Part shown: one piece after another, positions 1 to 12,330 of the stretch
How positions within the stretch are numbered: position 1 is the first letter of the stretch
Layout: the number at the start of each line of letters is the position of its first letter
NCBI GenBank assembly: GCA_964020975.1
Contig: OZ026628.1
Coordinates: 49,015,436-49,079,435, forward strand
Length of the DNA stretch: 64,000 nucleotides
Direction: 5' to 3'
Origin: Hermodice carunculata
Lineage: Eukaryota; Annelida; Polychaeta; Eunicida; Amphinomidae
Made by a program: the position numbers and the translations under genes
Notes under the pieces: model-generated
Databases searched by the model: none
Told to the model about the DNA's origin: nothing
Seen by the model: only the letters and a program-made list of their open reading frames with translations

Positions 1-923
1 GACCAGGTAGATTCAAGGTAAGATAGTAAGTCATGTTTTAAAAGTACTTTAACGACCGTTTGATCTGCTAACTCAGACAACGGAAACTTGGAATGTAGCA
101 AAATATGACCATAACGATTACCTAGGAAGCGGCCTGGCAATTTATTAATCAATTATTGCATGTAATGCCCTCTGCAGATGATATCAAGCATACAGCTAGT
201 AGCTACATCGGGGTGTTGCTAACTAGTTGCGTGACACATTGAGAAGTATAACTTAAGAATGAAGAAAAAAAACAACACTACAAGAAAAATCTGTATAAGT
301 CGTCGGATCTAATATAATAAATAAGGTAACAAATAGTATTTAAATACTACAAACTTACTAAATTAACCTAAAGAGCCAAGTCTATGTATCAAACGGCCTC
401 TCATCTTTGTTTGCTCTCTAGCTTTTCTTGCCTTAATTGGTCTGCTTCATACCAGAATCCCCCCGTGTGATTCATGTTGCTTCTTTTCTAAGTAGATCTA
501 TAATAGTGCTCCCCTTTCTACAGGAACCAGTTTGCACTTAAAGTTTTCCATATGTGGTCCCAAAAGTTTGTTTCTTAATCCTTTATAATATTCCCATTCT
601 TTCATAAAATGTATTTTGTCTTCAATTTCTCCCTTACAACAGACCATACTTTTTCTTTGGGACTTTTCCATTTGTGTATTTTCCGTCCTCTCCCAATCAT
701 CAGTTATGTGCCGAGATTCCCATTTGTGTTAGAGTTTTTGTCCTATTATAAACTTTTACCATGTCCAAGTAATCATCATTATCAACCTTCCTGTATTTAT
801 GAAAAGAAACGATCAAAATCATTAAAAAATCCAATTGTTGAAGCGAGGAAGTAAATCACATTTCTGAGAGTCCAGTAATAATCTCTTTCTCGTGTTGGCT
901 TATCTGATATTGTGCCCAGGTGT

Positions 924-1094
924 TCAGCATTGATCTCGTACAAAAGTCATGATATCCTTCGGGTCACGTTTCGCGAGACCTGACTTGCCCGCAGTATAGC
1001 TACCCATAGATTCATCCCGGATTACATAATAGGTGTCACTGTAGATGTCCACTTCTGACTTAAAGATAGTGGAAGGTTTCCAGGATAGACTCAC
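924..1094 (-). other. Short minus-strand open frame kept in all copies (probably not coding)
   Basis: A 57-codon frame on the minus strand ends in a stop. It contains the stretch YYVIRDESMGSYTAGKSGLA followed by KRDPKDIMTFVRDQC. It recurs at 9645-9815 and 18424-18594, and a diverged version is at 44311-44508. The wording looks protein-like and might be a relic of a terminal exon. Between unit and diverged copy I count about eight replacement and two silent changes, as expected without selection. I do not recognise the family. A dead exon relic or a chance frame are both possible. Confidence 0.2.
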
Positions 1095-2029
1095 CTATTA
1101 TTTGCTTCTACTTTTTGTATTAATGTATAGAAGTTAACCTAGCAAAAGTTTTGTCACAAGAGCGTATTTCCTGCATGTATTGTGTAGCGTTTAGTATGGT
1201 GCAATACTGTTTAATTTGCAGATACCGGTAAAAGCGTAGTACCTGTGTCAATCGTTATCTTTATTTTTTTGTCAAGATATGATTTCACATTGTACCTTTT
1301 CACTTTTGTTTAAATTATCCTTACTTATAAAAAAGCAAAGAGTACCCTTTGGAAATAATTTTTTAATTGAGTTTAAGGGTCATTCCAGGTAGGTAACTAT
1401 TTTATGTTTTTATAAATATACTTTTATGCACATTTTTTCGTGTACATTTTTTCCACTAATTACAATCAATCAATTAATCAATCACTCAAAATGGTGCATT
1501 TTGGTGAATCCTTTACAAATTTATTTGGCTACATGTGTGTTCGTTGTTTGGTGGTTCTGCAATAAACTTAATGATGTGTCTCTTTCTTTGAATAATTATA
1601 ACCTTTTTTGCTGCCCTAATGATTGACTTGTATTACTTCTGCAAAACCATGATTGTATATTGTGGCATTCCAAAGGAACACACCTATCCACTGTTTCATT
1701 GGTTGATTTGCCAGACATATCATTCACCCCAATTATACCACATTTGGTACTGCCATTTGCATACACATATCGCCATATAATGTAATATCACATTCGGCAA
1801 TGTGACATTCAAAGCTAAATACAGTCCCACTCTTTCTTTCAACACTAGATAAACTCTAAAACCATAAACTGCATTTTTCCTCTTATATTATAATTGCATG
1901 GAATGGCACTGATTTCATTCTCAATATATAAACAAAGCCACCTTTTCCATCATTATTTCATAAAGATATGAAATTGTTTTCAACATTGTTTTTATTATAC
2001 CCTCAAATCAATATACCACTTGTATTTGC

Positions 2030-2401
2030 ATGTGTATGAGTTCAACTACAGTCAACACTGTCACTTTTTCCATCATGTCCATACCATTGATCGTTTTCCC
2101 ATGTATTCACCTGGATCTAAGTAGGAATTCCACTCCAATACTCAAGTCTGTGATAACAAGTTCCTTTGAGACACAATCACATATTTTCACACATGCTTTA
2201 TGCTGCAAAGTATATAGTTACTCCTCTAGATTGATGTCGTGTCATAATGAATATGCATCAGGCATACATATGCCTCGGATGTCCGCACGTAATTATTCAG
2301 CGTCCAAAGTACACCGTTGCTTGTCTTGTGTTCGCAAGATGCAACAGGCAAGGTACAAGCAATCTTTAGGAGTACTCAAATGTTGGGAAACATCAATTTG
2401 A
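2030..2401 (+). other. Open frame of 123 codons, kept in all four copies (coding status unclear)
   Basis: The frame is open in copy A, in copy B (10751-11122), in copy C (19530-19901) and, with two in-frame insertions of about 63 and 15 bases, in the diverged copy at 55633-56076. On the opposite strand another frame is also open: 10729-10929 in copy B, 19508-19708 in copy C and 55518-55805 in the diverged copy. No signal peptide, membrane segment or known motif is visible. Plus-strand differences are mostly replacements, so purifying selection on the plus frame is not supported. It could be noncoding DNA that happens to lack stops. Confidence 0.2.
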
Positions 2402-2987
2402 TCTGCCAAGAAACAAACAGGGACCCACATTACCATATCGGGTCAGAACTCATTCAGCGGCTCAAAACATATTCGTTCCACGGAATTCAGTATTCGAACC
2501 GTACCTCATCCCCTCCAGTTTTATTTATTTAAAGGTCAAAACTTCTGAATAGCTGAAGTAGCATGCACTGAGTCTAACATCTATGTTCTGAAGATATAGG
2601 CCTACATAGAGGGTGAGTTAATATATTAAGGTAGCGCGATACAAATCGCCCGAAATTTCGGCATTTTTTTTTATCTTTGTATAGATGAATATCTAATGTA
2701 TCTGTCATGTAAAAATCAAATTTCTGCTGAAATTGCAAAACAGAGAAAAACGGGGCATATTTAGTGGAGCTTCTTGCTGAGAGTCCATAGTCACGCCGAC
2801 CGTGTTTGTTGTTTCTGTGAACGGGAGAGGCTTGAGAAAGTGGTCACATGACCGGCCGCGGCAACAGCTCGTTTAAAAATGGCCACCGCTGTGTCTGCTC
2901 TAGCGATGACGCTGATGCGTTAGCGCCCTGGTTCCCAAACCAAATGGTCATACATTTTATGAATTAGGTTGCTCTTGTTATATGTAC

Positions 2988-3079
2988 TTTTTTGGGGGGG
3001 TGGTTTTTTTTGTTTTTTGTTTTTTTTTTTTTTTTTTTTTGTTTTTTTTTGTTGTTGTTGTTTTTTATTGTTTTTTTTC
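2988..3079. repeat. Poly(T) tract in unit copy A
   Basis: A T-rich run with short G interruptions. The same tract is at about 11709-11793 in copy B and 20488-20594 in copy C. It lies inside the part of the unit (2626-3605) that has no counterpart in the diverged copy, so it may be the poly(A) end of a minus-strand retroposed insertion. Open frames across it encode only F, K or Q runs. Confidence 0.8.
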
Positions 3080-3517
3080 TTTATGCTATTTTGAGTTTTT
3101 AACATTTAATCCGAAGAAAAGTGTTGAAGACAGACCGTACATTGAGCCGAGATCATGACATGACTGCACGTCCTAATCCTACTTCAGATGCATTGCTGAT
3201 TCAACGCAGTCTTTCATCACCGACGTGGCAGCGATTGTTTTCTCACCCAAAGAAACGAATAGTTCTAATCAGATTTAATAATTCACGCACAAGTTTTCAT
3301 TACATTTAAATTTTATAGAAAAATTAAAGCTTTGTCTAAATTGTATTTGGATTTCTTGCGAGCTCAGAACCCGCATTTGCGACTTGGTCATTGCATTGGT
3401 GGACTTAGCCTAATACTTTCGTGAGGAGTTGTATCGCTAAACTAGCACAATCAGTCTAAAAATACCTAAAGTTAGGAAGGATAAATCAGCGATGCAGGAA
3501 GCAACAGATGCTACGAC

Positions 3518-3564
3518 GGACGTGTGTGTGTATCTGTGTGTATGTATGCGCGCGCGCGCGTGTG

Positions 3565-3599
<35 letters not shown>

Positions 3600-3601
3600 G
3601 T
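3518..3601. repeat. CG/TG dinucleotide microsatellite, unit copy A
   Basis: Alternating purine-pyrimidine tract starting with a short CG run and continuing as TG. Counterparts lie at 12237-12327 and 21037-21123 with different lengths. Such tracts can adopt Z-DNA. Confidence 0.9.
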
Positions 3602-4357
3602 GCTGGGTAGTATCAGAACACCAAGGTTAAGTTAACTCTGGGGTGTGTTAAAACATGACATTATTTTGTAAACAGCTACATCTGTGTTACTCCAGTGACG
3701 TATGAGAAGCTCAGAAAGACTGTATCTCGCCTACCTCTCTATAGGGGACACATCGTATTCATCGAAAAGACCATTCTTGAAATGTTTGGGAAGTCTGTTG
3801 AACTTTTCACTCGTTTCCACGTTGAAACTCCTGAGAGAGGGCACTGGAATACTTTAGAGCAAAATCCTCATTTACGGTTGATAGCGTGGCTTTCGCAATT
3901 TACAACATTTGCTTTCACGAGTTTGTCATGGTGTAAGTTTATAAAGAAGCGCACTCACAATTGTTCAGGTGCTGTGATGTAAACGATAATGTCTACAATG
4001 TAGTGTCGACCTTTGGGATGGCTTCACATTAGAGGGAACCTTGAGGCACTACTTATCATTTTTAGCTACTGATCCGACCTAAAATCACCTGTAGTGAAGA
4101 GCAGAGTGCTTATAAATGCGTACTTCAAGCTTGTCTTATACCCTGTCATACCACCTACAATTGGCGTTTAAGGGAGCTGTATCAAACTGAATCATACATC
4201 ATTAAAACAATTACAAGATTGCATTGATCGCCATGCCTGGACTCTATCATTAAATGAAACTAAATGGAGATGAACATAACAGTGAAAGTCCCCTGATGGC
4301 AGGTAATCAGAAAGCACATATTTCCTGCATCACATTTTCAATAATGCTTAGTGGCAA

Positions 4358-4391
4358 ATATATGTATATATATATATATGTATATATATAA
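4358..4391. repeat. TA microsatellite, unit copy A (short allele)
   Basis: A short TA tract of about 34 bases. The same locus is about 88 bases long in copy B (13083-13171) and about 99 in copy C (21878-21976). The diverged copy near 58280 has almost none. Confidence 0.9.
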
Positions 4392-6661
4392 ACGAGTATT
4401 GCTTATAAGAAATGCACCCTATGAAGTTTGAATGTTTAATAAAGTTGTAACATTGTCTCCACTCAACTGCATTTTACCAACGGAAACATGGCACGCTTAA
4501 TCTACGGTTCGCACATATGTATAAAGCGTTTAACCCACTACACATTTATCGAGGCTATGGTAAGACAAGGACGTGTCGGGGGGGGGGGGAGGGGGTAGCA
4601 CAGTGATACAAGTAATAATTTTAGCCTAGTACAAGGTATGAAAAATGAGAAAATGCACAAATACTGGTTGTTACGAACTACGGAAATGGGAAAGGCTTAA
4701 GACTACATGGATGTGGTTTATAATAGCCTCGACACTAATATTATATAAAAACAGCGTCCCCGGTGCAAAAATGCTTTCTGCAATAGTAGAAGACAACTGT
4801 AAGGAAGAGCTTAAACAACATTGTACAAGGAAAATGTAGCAAGGTATAGCACACTGGGACCCGTACATATGATTTCCATAATAAACTTATGAACAATGGA
4901 GTGAATCTGTGTCACATTTACCTATACGTTGTTCACGTTTGAACGACCCAAAACCGTTGTTCTGCTATCAGGAAGGGATCAAGACCTTACATGCAGCCCA
5001 ACCGCTTTGTATTTGCCGGCACCCGACGAGCAGGCTTTCAAGTATTCCTGAGAGCAGACCAAAAGGACAAATTAACACAAGCAAGTCGTAAAATTGTAAA
5101 TTAACGCCATAAATAGTATAAACTAACTGGAGAAAACCGTATGACAGTTTTGCTTGTAAAGTTACTATTAACGTTGACGTCATGTTACGCCCCCCCTCCC
5201 CCCCCCCCCCAGTCTCCGGTCTGAGTTTTTTATGTCGAAACTGTTACTCGCAATGTGTCAGAACATACCTCTGGCTTCACCAAGCGCAGCACATCCCCTG
5301 GCACTAGCTCCGCCAGTCTCTCAATGTTCTGTTCCTAACAAAACTGTTGGGTTACTCAAAATTGGTTTTCGTCAGTCGACAGTTTATCGGTGCCTTCGTC
5401 AACAGGCAATGCCTAAGGACCTTTAAAAAAACTGGAGTAAGTGCAACAGGCCTTTATTTACCTTTACTGGTGACATATCCCACTTTGTCCTTGAGTATGT
5501 CCACAATGATAGTTCTCATGAAATCATTGGGGAGGTAACATTGGATTAGCATGTATGTAAAGCACATTTACAATAATGGAATAGCCTTTTATCGGAAAGG
5601 GTTAAATGTTCAGTAGATATAGTGTCATAACAGCATGCCTTACCACATTTTAAATCACTCACAATATTTGTGATTGTGGTTATGTTCACTTCAATGTCTG
5701 GTAAATATTTTTTTCAATCAGACAAGTCAAAAAGTGTGTACTTATTGTTTGAGCCATGTACTGAGTTAAGCAGTGATTTGAAATGCTCGCAACTCAAATC
5801 AGCGATCTTTCTTGTCGTGCATTACTACAACAATCGATTCTAGGCGGGATATGTTTTCTTATTTATGGCTGATATTTTCTTCCAGAATCATCCATAGTCT
5901 TTTGAGACAAGTCACTGGCCAAAGAGTCACAGCAGGCTGTTTGTCCATTTTTGTTTACCTTTCCAGAGAGCATACTTAAGGTAAGGCGTAGTTCAATTCA
6001 TAAAATCATTAATTGGGCCATGTCGGGTTTGTGAACTACACGGGACTAATTGATGACTCGGAACAACTACGAGTGCACACACAGAACTGCTGCCTTTAAT
6101 AACGTTGATTTTTGTACACTTCACATGACGCTGGTCGCTTACACCTCACCAGGTCTTATCCATTTACCGCTCAGCGTACATCGCTCATCGCGTTAACTGC
6201 AATTACATTCATAACATTAAGTATCTCCATATCAAAATCGAACCTTTAACATAGTATATTACATATACAAGCCGCATTCATATATCACACAAATTCATAT
6301 GATTACATTTGATCGAAAAGTCCAAATTGTATACATTAAGCGCGGCCCTCTTGTCACTTATATTACCGTGAACAAAAATTGTAAACCACACAAAGTTGAT
6401 CCGATTACCGTCAAACTTCAAAGTACTTTGTGATAACAAATACTCAGTCAATCATTTTCAACTACGACGTGAAAAGCAAATAACTTATGCTTACAATATT
6501 ACGGAATACCTACCCGGCATTTTGCCACCTTCAACACGTCGTGCACAAGTACCAAAACCAACAATATTTATTCTTATGTGCAAATGAACGGCACAACCGT
6601 ATATTACAAAAGAAAACCCTCCAATTCTAGTTTGAAACCATCACATAAAATAATAATGCTT

Positions 6662-6728
6662 TTACTTGACACAGCGTGGCATATACGCGTGCATCTTACT
6701 TGACACAGCGTGACATATACGCGTCCTG
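6662..6728. repeat. Two 34-base direct repeats containing ACGCGT
   Basis: The core acttgacacagcgtg followed by catatacgcgt occurs twice with a 34-base period and few differences. The pair is repeated in copy C near 15449-15515. It lies in the block of the unit that is absent from the diverged copy. ACGCGT is a CpG-rich palindrome; no function can be assigned. Confidence 0.75.
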
Positions 6729-7219
6729 GCAAGTCTTATTATAAACATACAACGCGCACATGTATTACACCAAAGTTTTACCAAACAATACATGAAGTTT
6801 GAAAAAACCTCAATATATTTCATAAACTCGTACATGTAAGCGCACTTTAACGGCAAAAGCATGACCCAGTAAAACGCGTTTTCACGAGTTGCCTTTTTTG
6901 AACGATGCGTACATTAAGCTAGGAGTTCATTTGAGTATGTACATTTACATTTTAATACCAAGTTAAACTTCTTAATATACTTACAGGAACACTATTGCAG
7001 TGTCTGCGTTACAACCACCCCATGTTAGTTACAGAAGTAAACTATGCATTGGCCAAATGCACGCTCCCTACGTGCCTGTAACAAGTGCAGCTACAAAAAA
7101 GAACCGCATGAATAAAAAACCCAGATATAACTCCATCAAATTTCATGTGGGCAAAAATAACGAGTTGAATACTCGTCAAAAATTGGAATTAAATCGACGG
7201 GAAATGGACAAGCACTTAC

Positions 7220-7351
7220 CATTAGCTCCCATGTGTCCGTTAATTATGTACAATATATGGGGAACATAGTCCCAAGGCGCCCGCAAGCGGGTAACGTAAC
7301 CAGAACTCTTCCACTCCCAGTGAACAGCGACGCCGGTTGACAAGCAGGGGG
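7220..7351 (-). other. Possible 132-base exon on the minus strand
   Basis: Read on the minus strand, a pyrimidine-containing acceptor (cttgttgcag) is followed by an open 132-base stretch and a good donor (aatg, then gtaagt). The exon would be phase-symmetric and encodes a stretch including HWEWKSSGYVTRLRAPWDY and VPHILYIINGHMGANG. It recurs at 16007-16138 with the splice signals kept. I do not recognise the protein. The block is missing from the diverged copy, so its conservation cannot be tested within this window. It could be chance. Confidence 0.22.
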
Positions 7352-8053
7352 CTGCAACAAGATTTGAACACCATACCCGCATTTTCCTTTTCACTTCCGC
7401 ATGTACCAGTCTTAGCCTTTTTTTTTTTTTTTGTACTTTTGTACTTATCGGAAGGGGGTAGAGGTTTATGATACGTTTGGACGGTATCAAGTCCATATAG
7501 GTGTTATGCAAACGCACAAGACAATTTTTTTTTTGGGGGGGGGGGGGCTTTTAGTGAGAACATGGAGCTTGGTCCCCTTAGAAGGCAAGATACTTTATCT
7601 AACAGCTGGGAACACAAAAGGCTCAGAGGTGAAGTGTCTTAAAATACTCCAGCCAAGAGACTTTTTCCAAAAATCTTCCCCGTAAATTAATGTATAATTC
7701 TGTGGCAATTAAATATACGCTATGGAATTAAAAACTGCGTATATTCACAAGGATTTATAAGAGAAAAACATCTGTGATACTCCAAGATGATGAGGGTTTT
7801 TGTGTGTGTGTGTGTCTGTGTGTCTGTGTGTTTGCCCTTGTGTGCGATTTTCTGCATCTTTAGCTGAATGTTCTCCTGAATTCATTTTTCGTCCACATTA
7901 AGACGAGCATTAACAATGTCCTGGAAACGTAATACGCCACCGCGTCATTACCGCAGCGCATTTTGGGGGGTCGCAGAGGACAAGGTCAAAGCAGCGCACA
8001 TAGAATGACATGGCTGTGGTCGCAGCATGGCAGATGTCTTCGTAATTGCCACT

Positions 8054-8063
8054 TATATAAAAA
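8054..8063 (+). promoter_or_regulatory. TATA-box core promoter candidate, unit copy B
   Basis: TATATAAAAA stands in a GC-richer, CpG-containing stretch. About 30 bases downstream is a plausible initiator (tccactatc, near 8088). Upstream (about 7940-8030) are CpG-rich motifs and the nuclear-receptor-like half site caaggtcaa. A TATA box at the same place is kept in the diverged copy as GTATAAAT, and its downstream 20-30 bases are almost unchanged. No long open frame follows directly, so the transcript, if any, would be spliced or noncoding. Confidence 0.4.
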
Positions 8064-11000
8064 CCCGCCGGTACTTTCGGACCTGTATCCACTATCGGTG
8101 CAACCTTCTTGCGTAAGCTCCATCTTTTTCACACCAGGGGGTCGCGGCGGGTCTTACTAGTTCTGGAGCTTAGTGTTGCGCCTCAGGGCGACTTTAGTAT
8201 CTGATACAGAATCCCTATTGTGGGGTCCACAGCCGGCTTCAACTGTTTTCTGTATTGTGGTCTTTTTAACATTTTCAGGTAATACTCACACTGGGAAAGT
8301 CCAATCATATATTGCACATTACATCTATTAGATAAATTAACCTTCCCTTAACCCCAATCGCACACATATTTTGGATACTACCTCTTCACAATACCCACTT
8401 GGCTCACCGGCACTTGGCTCCCATTTTCAAAATTGCAGATTCCGCACAAAAATGTATGTAAATGAGGATAATAATGGGATGATCTTGGGGAAGGGGGATT
8501 AATATATGCAGCCAAGAGTATATTTTTGCAAATGTTTAGAGCATCAATAATGATATTATGTGTGCTGTAGCCGCAATTCACTTTGATATCCAAATACAAA
8601 CTACTTTTGTGCGGCATTGTGCAATGTTCAAAATGGCGTTCACCGTGTGCCGGTAGGTTCAAGGTCTATCGTATCACATTTGGATTTGTAGGTAACGATG
8701 AGAACTGCTTCGGATACAACAGACCAGGTAGATTCAAGGTAAGATAGTAAGTCATGTTTTAAAAGTACTTTAACGACCGTTTGATCTGCTAACTCAGACA
8801 ACGGAAACTTGGAATGTAGCAAAATATGACCATAACGATTACCTAGGAAGCGGCCTGGCAATTTATTAATCAATTATTGCATGTAATGCCCTCTGCAGAT
8901 GATATCAAGCATACAGCTAGTAGCTACATCGGGGTGTTGCTAACTAGTTGCGTGACACATTGAGAAGTATAACTTAAGAATGAAGAAAAAAAACAACACT
9001 ACAAGAAAAATCTGTATAAGTCGTCGGATCTAATATAATAAATAAGGTAACAAATAGTATTTAAATACTACAAACTTACTAAATTAACCTAAAGAGCCAA
9101 GTCTATGTATCGAACGGCCTCTCATCTTTGTTTGCTCTCTAGCTTTTCTTGCCTTAATTGGTCTGCTTCATACCAGAATCCCCCCGTGTGATTCATGTTG
9201 CTTCTTTTCTAAGTAGATCTATAATAGTGCTCCCCTTTCTACAGGAACCAGTTTGCACTTAAAGTTTTCCATATGTGGTCCCAAAAGTTTGTTTCGTAAT
9301 CCTTTATAATATTCCCATTCTTTCATAAAATGTATTTTGTCTTCAATTTCTCCCTTACAACAGACCGTACTTTTTCTTTGGGACTTTTCCATTTGTGTAT
9401 TTTCCGTCCTCTCCTTATCATCAGTTATGTGCCGAGATTCCCATTTGTGTTAGAGTTTTTGTCCTATTATAAACTTTTACCATGTCCAAGTAATCATCAT
9501 TATCAACCTTCCTGTATTTATGAAAAGAAACGATCAAAATCATTAAAAAATCCAATTGTTGAAGCGAGGAAGTAAATCACATTTCTGAGAGTCCAGTAAT
9601 AATCTCTGTCTCGTGTTGGCTTATCTGATATTGTGCCCAGGTGTTCAGCATTGATCTCGTACAAAAGTCATGATATCCTTCGGGTCACGTTTCGCGAGAC
9701 CTGACTTGCCCGCAGTATAGCTACCCATCGATTCATCCCGGATTACATAATAGGTGTCACTGTAGATGTCCACTTCTGACTTAAAGATAGTGGAAGGTTT
9801 CCAGGATAGACTCACCTATTATTTGCTTCTACTTTTTGTATTAATGTATAGAAGTTAACCTAGCAAAAGTTTTGTCACAAGAGCGTATTTCCTGCATGTA
9901 TTGTGTAGCGTTTAGTATGGTGCAATACTGTTTAATTTGCAGATACCGGTAAAAGCGTAGTACCTGTGTCAATCGTTATCTTTATTTTTTTGTCAAGATA
10001 TGATTTCACATTGTACCTTTTCACTTTTGTTTAAATTATCCTTACTTATAAAAAAGCAAAGAGTTCCCTTTGGAAATAATTTTTTAATTGAGTTTAAGGG
10101 TCATTCCAGGTAGGTAACTATTTTATGTTTTTATAAATATACTTTTATGCACATTTTTTCGTGTACATTTTTTCCACTAATTACAATCAATCAATTAATC
10201 AATCACTCAAAATGGTGCATTTTGGTGAATCCTTTACAAATTTATTTGGCTACATGTGTGTTCGTTGTTTGGTGGTTCTGCAATAAACTTAATGATGTGT
10301 CTCTTTCTTTGAATAATTATAACCTTTTTTGCTGCCCTAATGATTGACTTGTATTACTTCTTCAAAACCATGATTGTATATTGTGGCATTCCAAAGGAAC
10401 ACACCTATCCACTGTTTCATTGGTTGATTTGCCAGACATATCATTCACCCCAATTATACCACATTTGGTACTGCCATTTGCATACACATATCGCCATATA
10501 ATGTAATATCACATTCGGCAATGTGACATTCAAAGCTAAATACAGTCCCACTCTTTCTTTCAACACTAGATAAACTCTAAAACCATAAACTGCATTTTTC
10601 CTCTTATATTATAATTGCATGGAATGGCACTGATTTCATTCTCAATATATAAACAAAGCCACCTTTTCCATCATTATTTCATAAAGATATGAAATTGTTT
10701 TCAACATTGTTTTTATTATACCCTCAAATCAATATACCACTTGTATTTGCATGTGTATGAGTTCAACTACAGTCAACACTGTCACTTTTTCCATCATGTC
10801 CATACCATTGATCGTTTTCCCATGTATGTACCTGGATCTAAGTAGGAATTCCACTCCAATACTCAAGTCTGTGATAACAAGTTCCTTTGAGACACAATCA
10901 CATATTTTCACACATGCTTTATGCTGCAAAGTATATAGTTACTCCTCTAGATTGATGTCGTGTCATAATGAATATGCATCAGGCATACATATGCCTCGGA

Positions 11001-11725
11001 TGTCCGCACGTAATTATTCAGCGTCCAAAGTACACCGTTGCTTGTCTTGTGTTCGCAAGATGCAACAGGCAAGGTACAAGCAATCTTTAGGAGTACTCAA
11101 ATGTTGGGAAACATCAATTTGATCTGCCAAGAAACAAACAGGGACCCACATTACCATATCGGGTCAGAACTCATTCAGCGGCTCAAAACATATTCGTTCC
11201 ACGGAATTCAGTATTCGAACCGTACCTCATCCCCTCCAGTTTTATTTATTTAAAGGTCAAAACTTCTGAATAGCTGAAGTAGCATGCACTGAGTCTAACA
11301 TCTATGTTCTGAAGATATAGGCCTACATAGAGGGTGAGTTAATATATTAAGGTAGCGCGATACAAATCGCCCGAAATTTCGGCATTTTTTTTTATCTTTG
11401 TATAGATGAATATCTAATGTATCTGTCATGTAAAAATCAAATTTCTGCTGAAATTGCAAAACAGAGAAAAACGGGGCATATTTAGTGGAGCTTCTTGCTG
11501 AGAGTCCATAGTCACGCCGACCGTGTTTGTTGTTTCTGTGAACGGGAGAGGCTTGAGAAAGTGGTCACATGACCGGCCGCGGCAACAGCTCGTTTAAAAA
11601 TGGCCACCGCTGTGTCTGCTCTAGCGATGACGCTGATGCGTTAGCGCCCTGGTTCCCAAACCAAATGGTCATACATTTTATGAATTAGGTTGCTCTTGTT
11701 ATATGTACTTTTTTAGGGGGGGTTT

Positions 11726-11766
<41 letters not shown>

Positions 11767-12272
11767 TTGTTGTTGTTTTTTATTGTTTTTTTTCTTTATG
11801 CTATTTTGAGTTTTTAACATTTAATCCGAAGAAAAGTGTTGAAGACAGACCGTACATTGAGCCGAGATCATGACATGACTGCACGTCCTAATCCTACTTC
11901 AGATGCATTGCTGATTCAAAGCAGTCTTTCATCACCGACGTGGCAGCGATTGTTTTCTCACCCAAAGAAACGAATAGTTCTAATCAGATTTAATAATTCA
12001 CGCACAAGTTTTCATTACATTTAAATTTTATAGAAAAATTAAAGCTTTGTCTAAATTGTATTTGGATTTCTTGCGAGCTCAGAACCCGCATTTGCGACTT
12101 GGTCATTGCATTGGTGGACTTAGCTTAGTACGTTCGTGAGGAGTTGTATCGCTAAACTAGCACAATCAGTCTAAAAATACCTAAAGTTAGGAAGGATAAA
12201 TCAGCGATGCAGGAAGCAACAGATGCTACGACGGACGTGTGTGTGTATCTGTGTGTATGTATGCGCGCGCGC

Positions 12273-12330
<58 letters not shown>

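Larger units (their letters stand above)
1..4818. repeat. Tandem 8.8 kb unit, copy A (right-hand part only)
   Basis: This is the right part of a large tandem unit; its left part lies outside the window. The same sequence recurs at 8722-13599 and 17501-22412 with only scattered substitutions and changes in homopolymer and microsatellite length. It contains a poly(T) tract, a TG tract, a short TA tract and a run of G near 4580. No open frame here shows a recognisable protein family. The end is set by comparison with the single diverged copy, where homology stops at 58793. Seen directly: the repetition. Inferred: the unit boundary. Confidence 0.93.

Noticed and set aside
2490-2506. B-box-like ggttcgaat on the minus strand
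   Set aside because: No T-stem or acceptor stem, and the motif is not kept in the diverged copy.
2870-2890. YY1-like aaaatggcc in the unit
   Set aside because: A single short motif; noted within the CpG-rich block but not supported as a separate regulatory site.
3695-3982. Open frame of 95 codons (MTYEKLRKTVSRLPLY...) in array copies
   Set aside because: Intact in copies A and B only. Copy C has a one-base deletion and the diverged copy is interrupted, so it is not under constraint as a protein.
5232-5426. Frame beginning MSKLLLAMCQNIPLAS, partly similar at 39043-39267
   Set aside because: Similarity is explained by DNA homology of the units. The C-terminal part is rewritten by indels and no family is recognised.
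8640-8873. Minus-strand frame of 77 codons similar in the diverged copy
   Set aside because: Differences are almost all replacements and the diverged copy has a frame change. This behaves as noncoding DNA.
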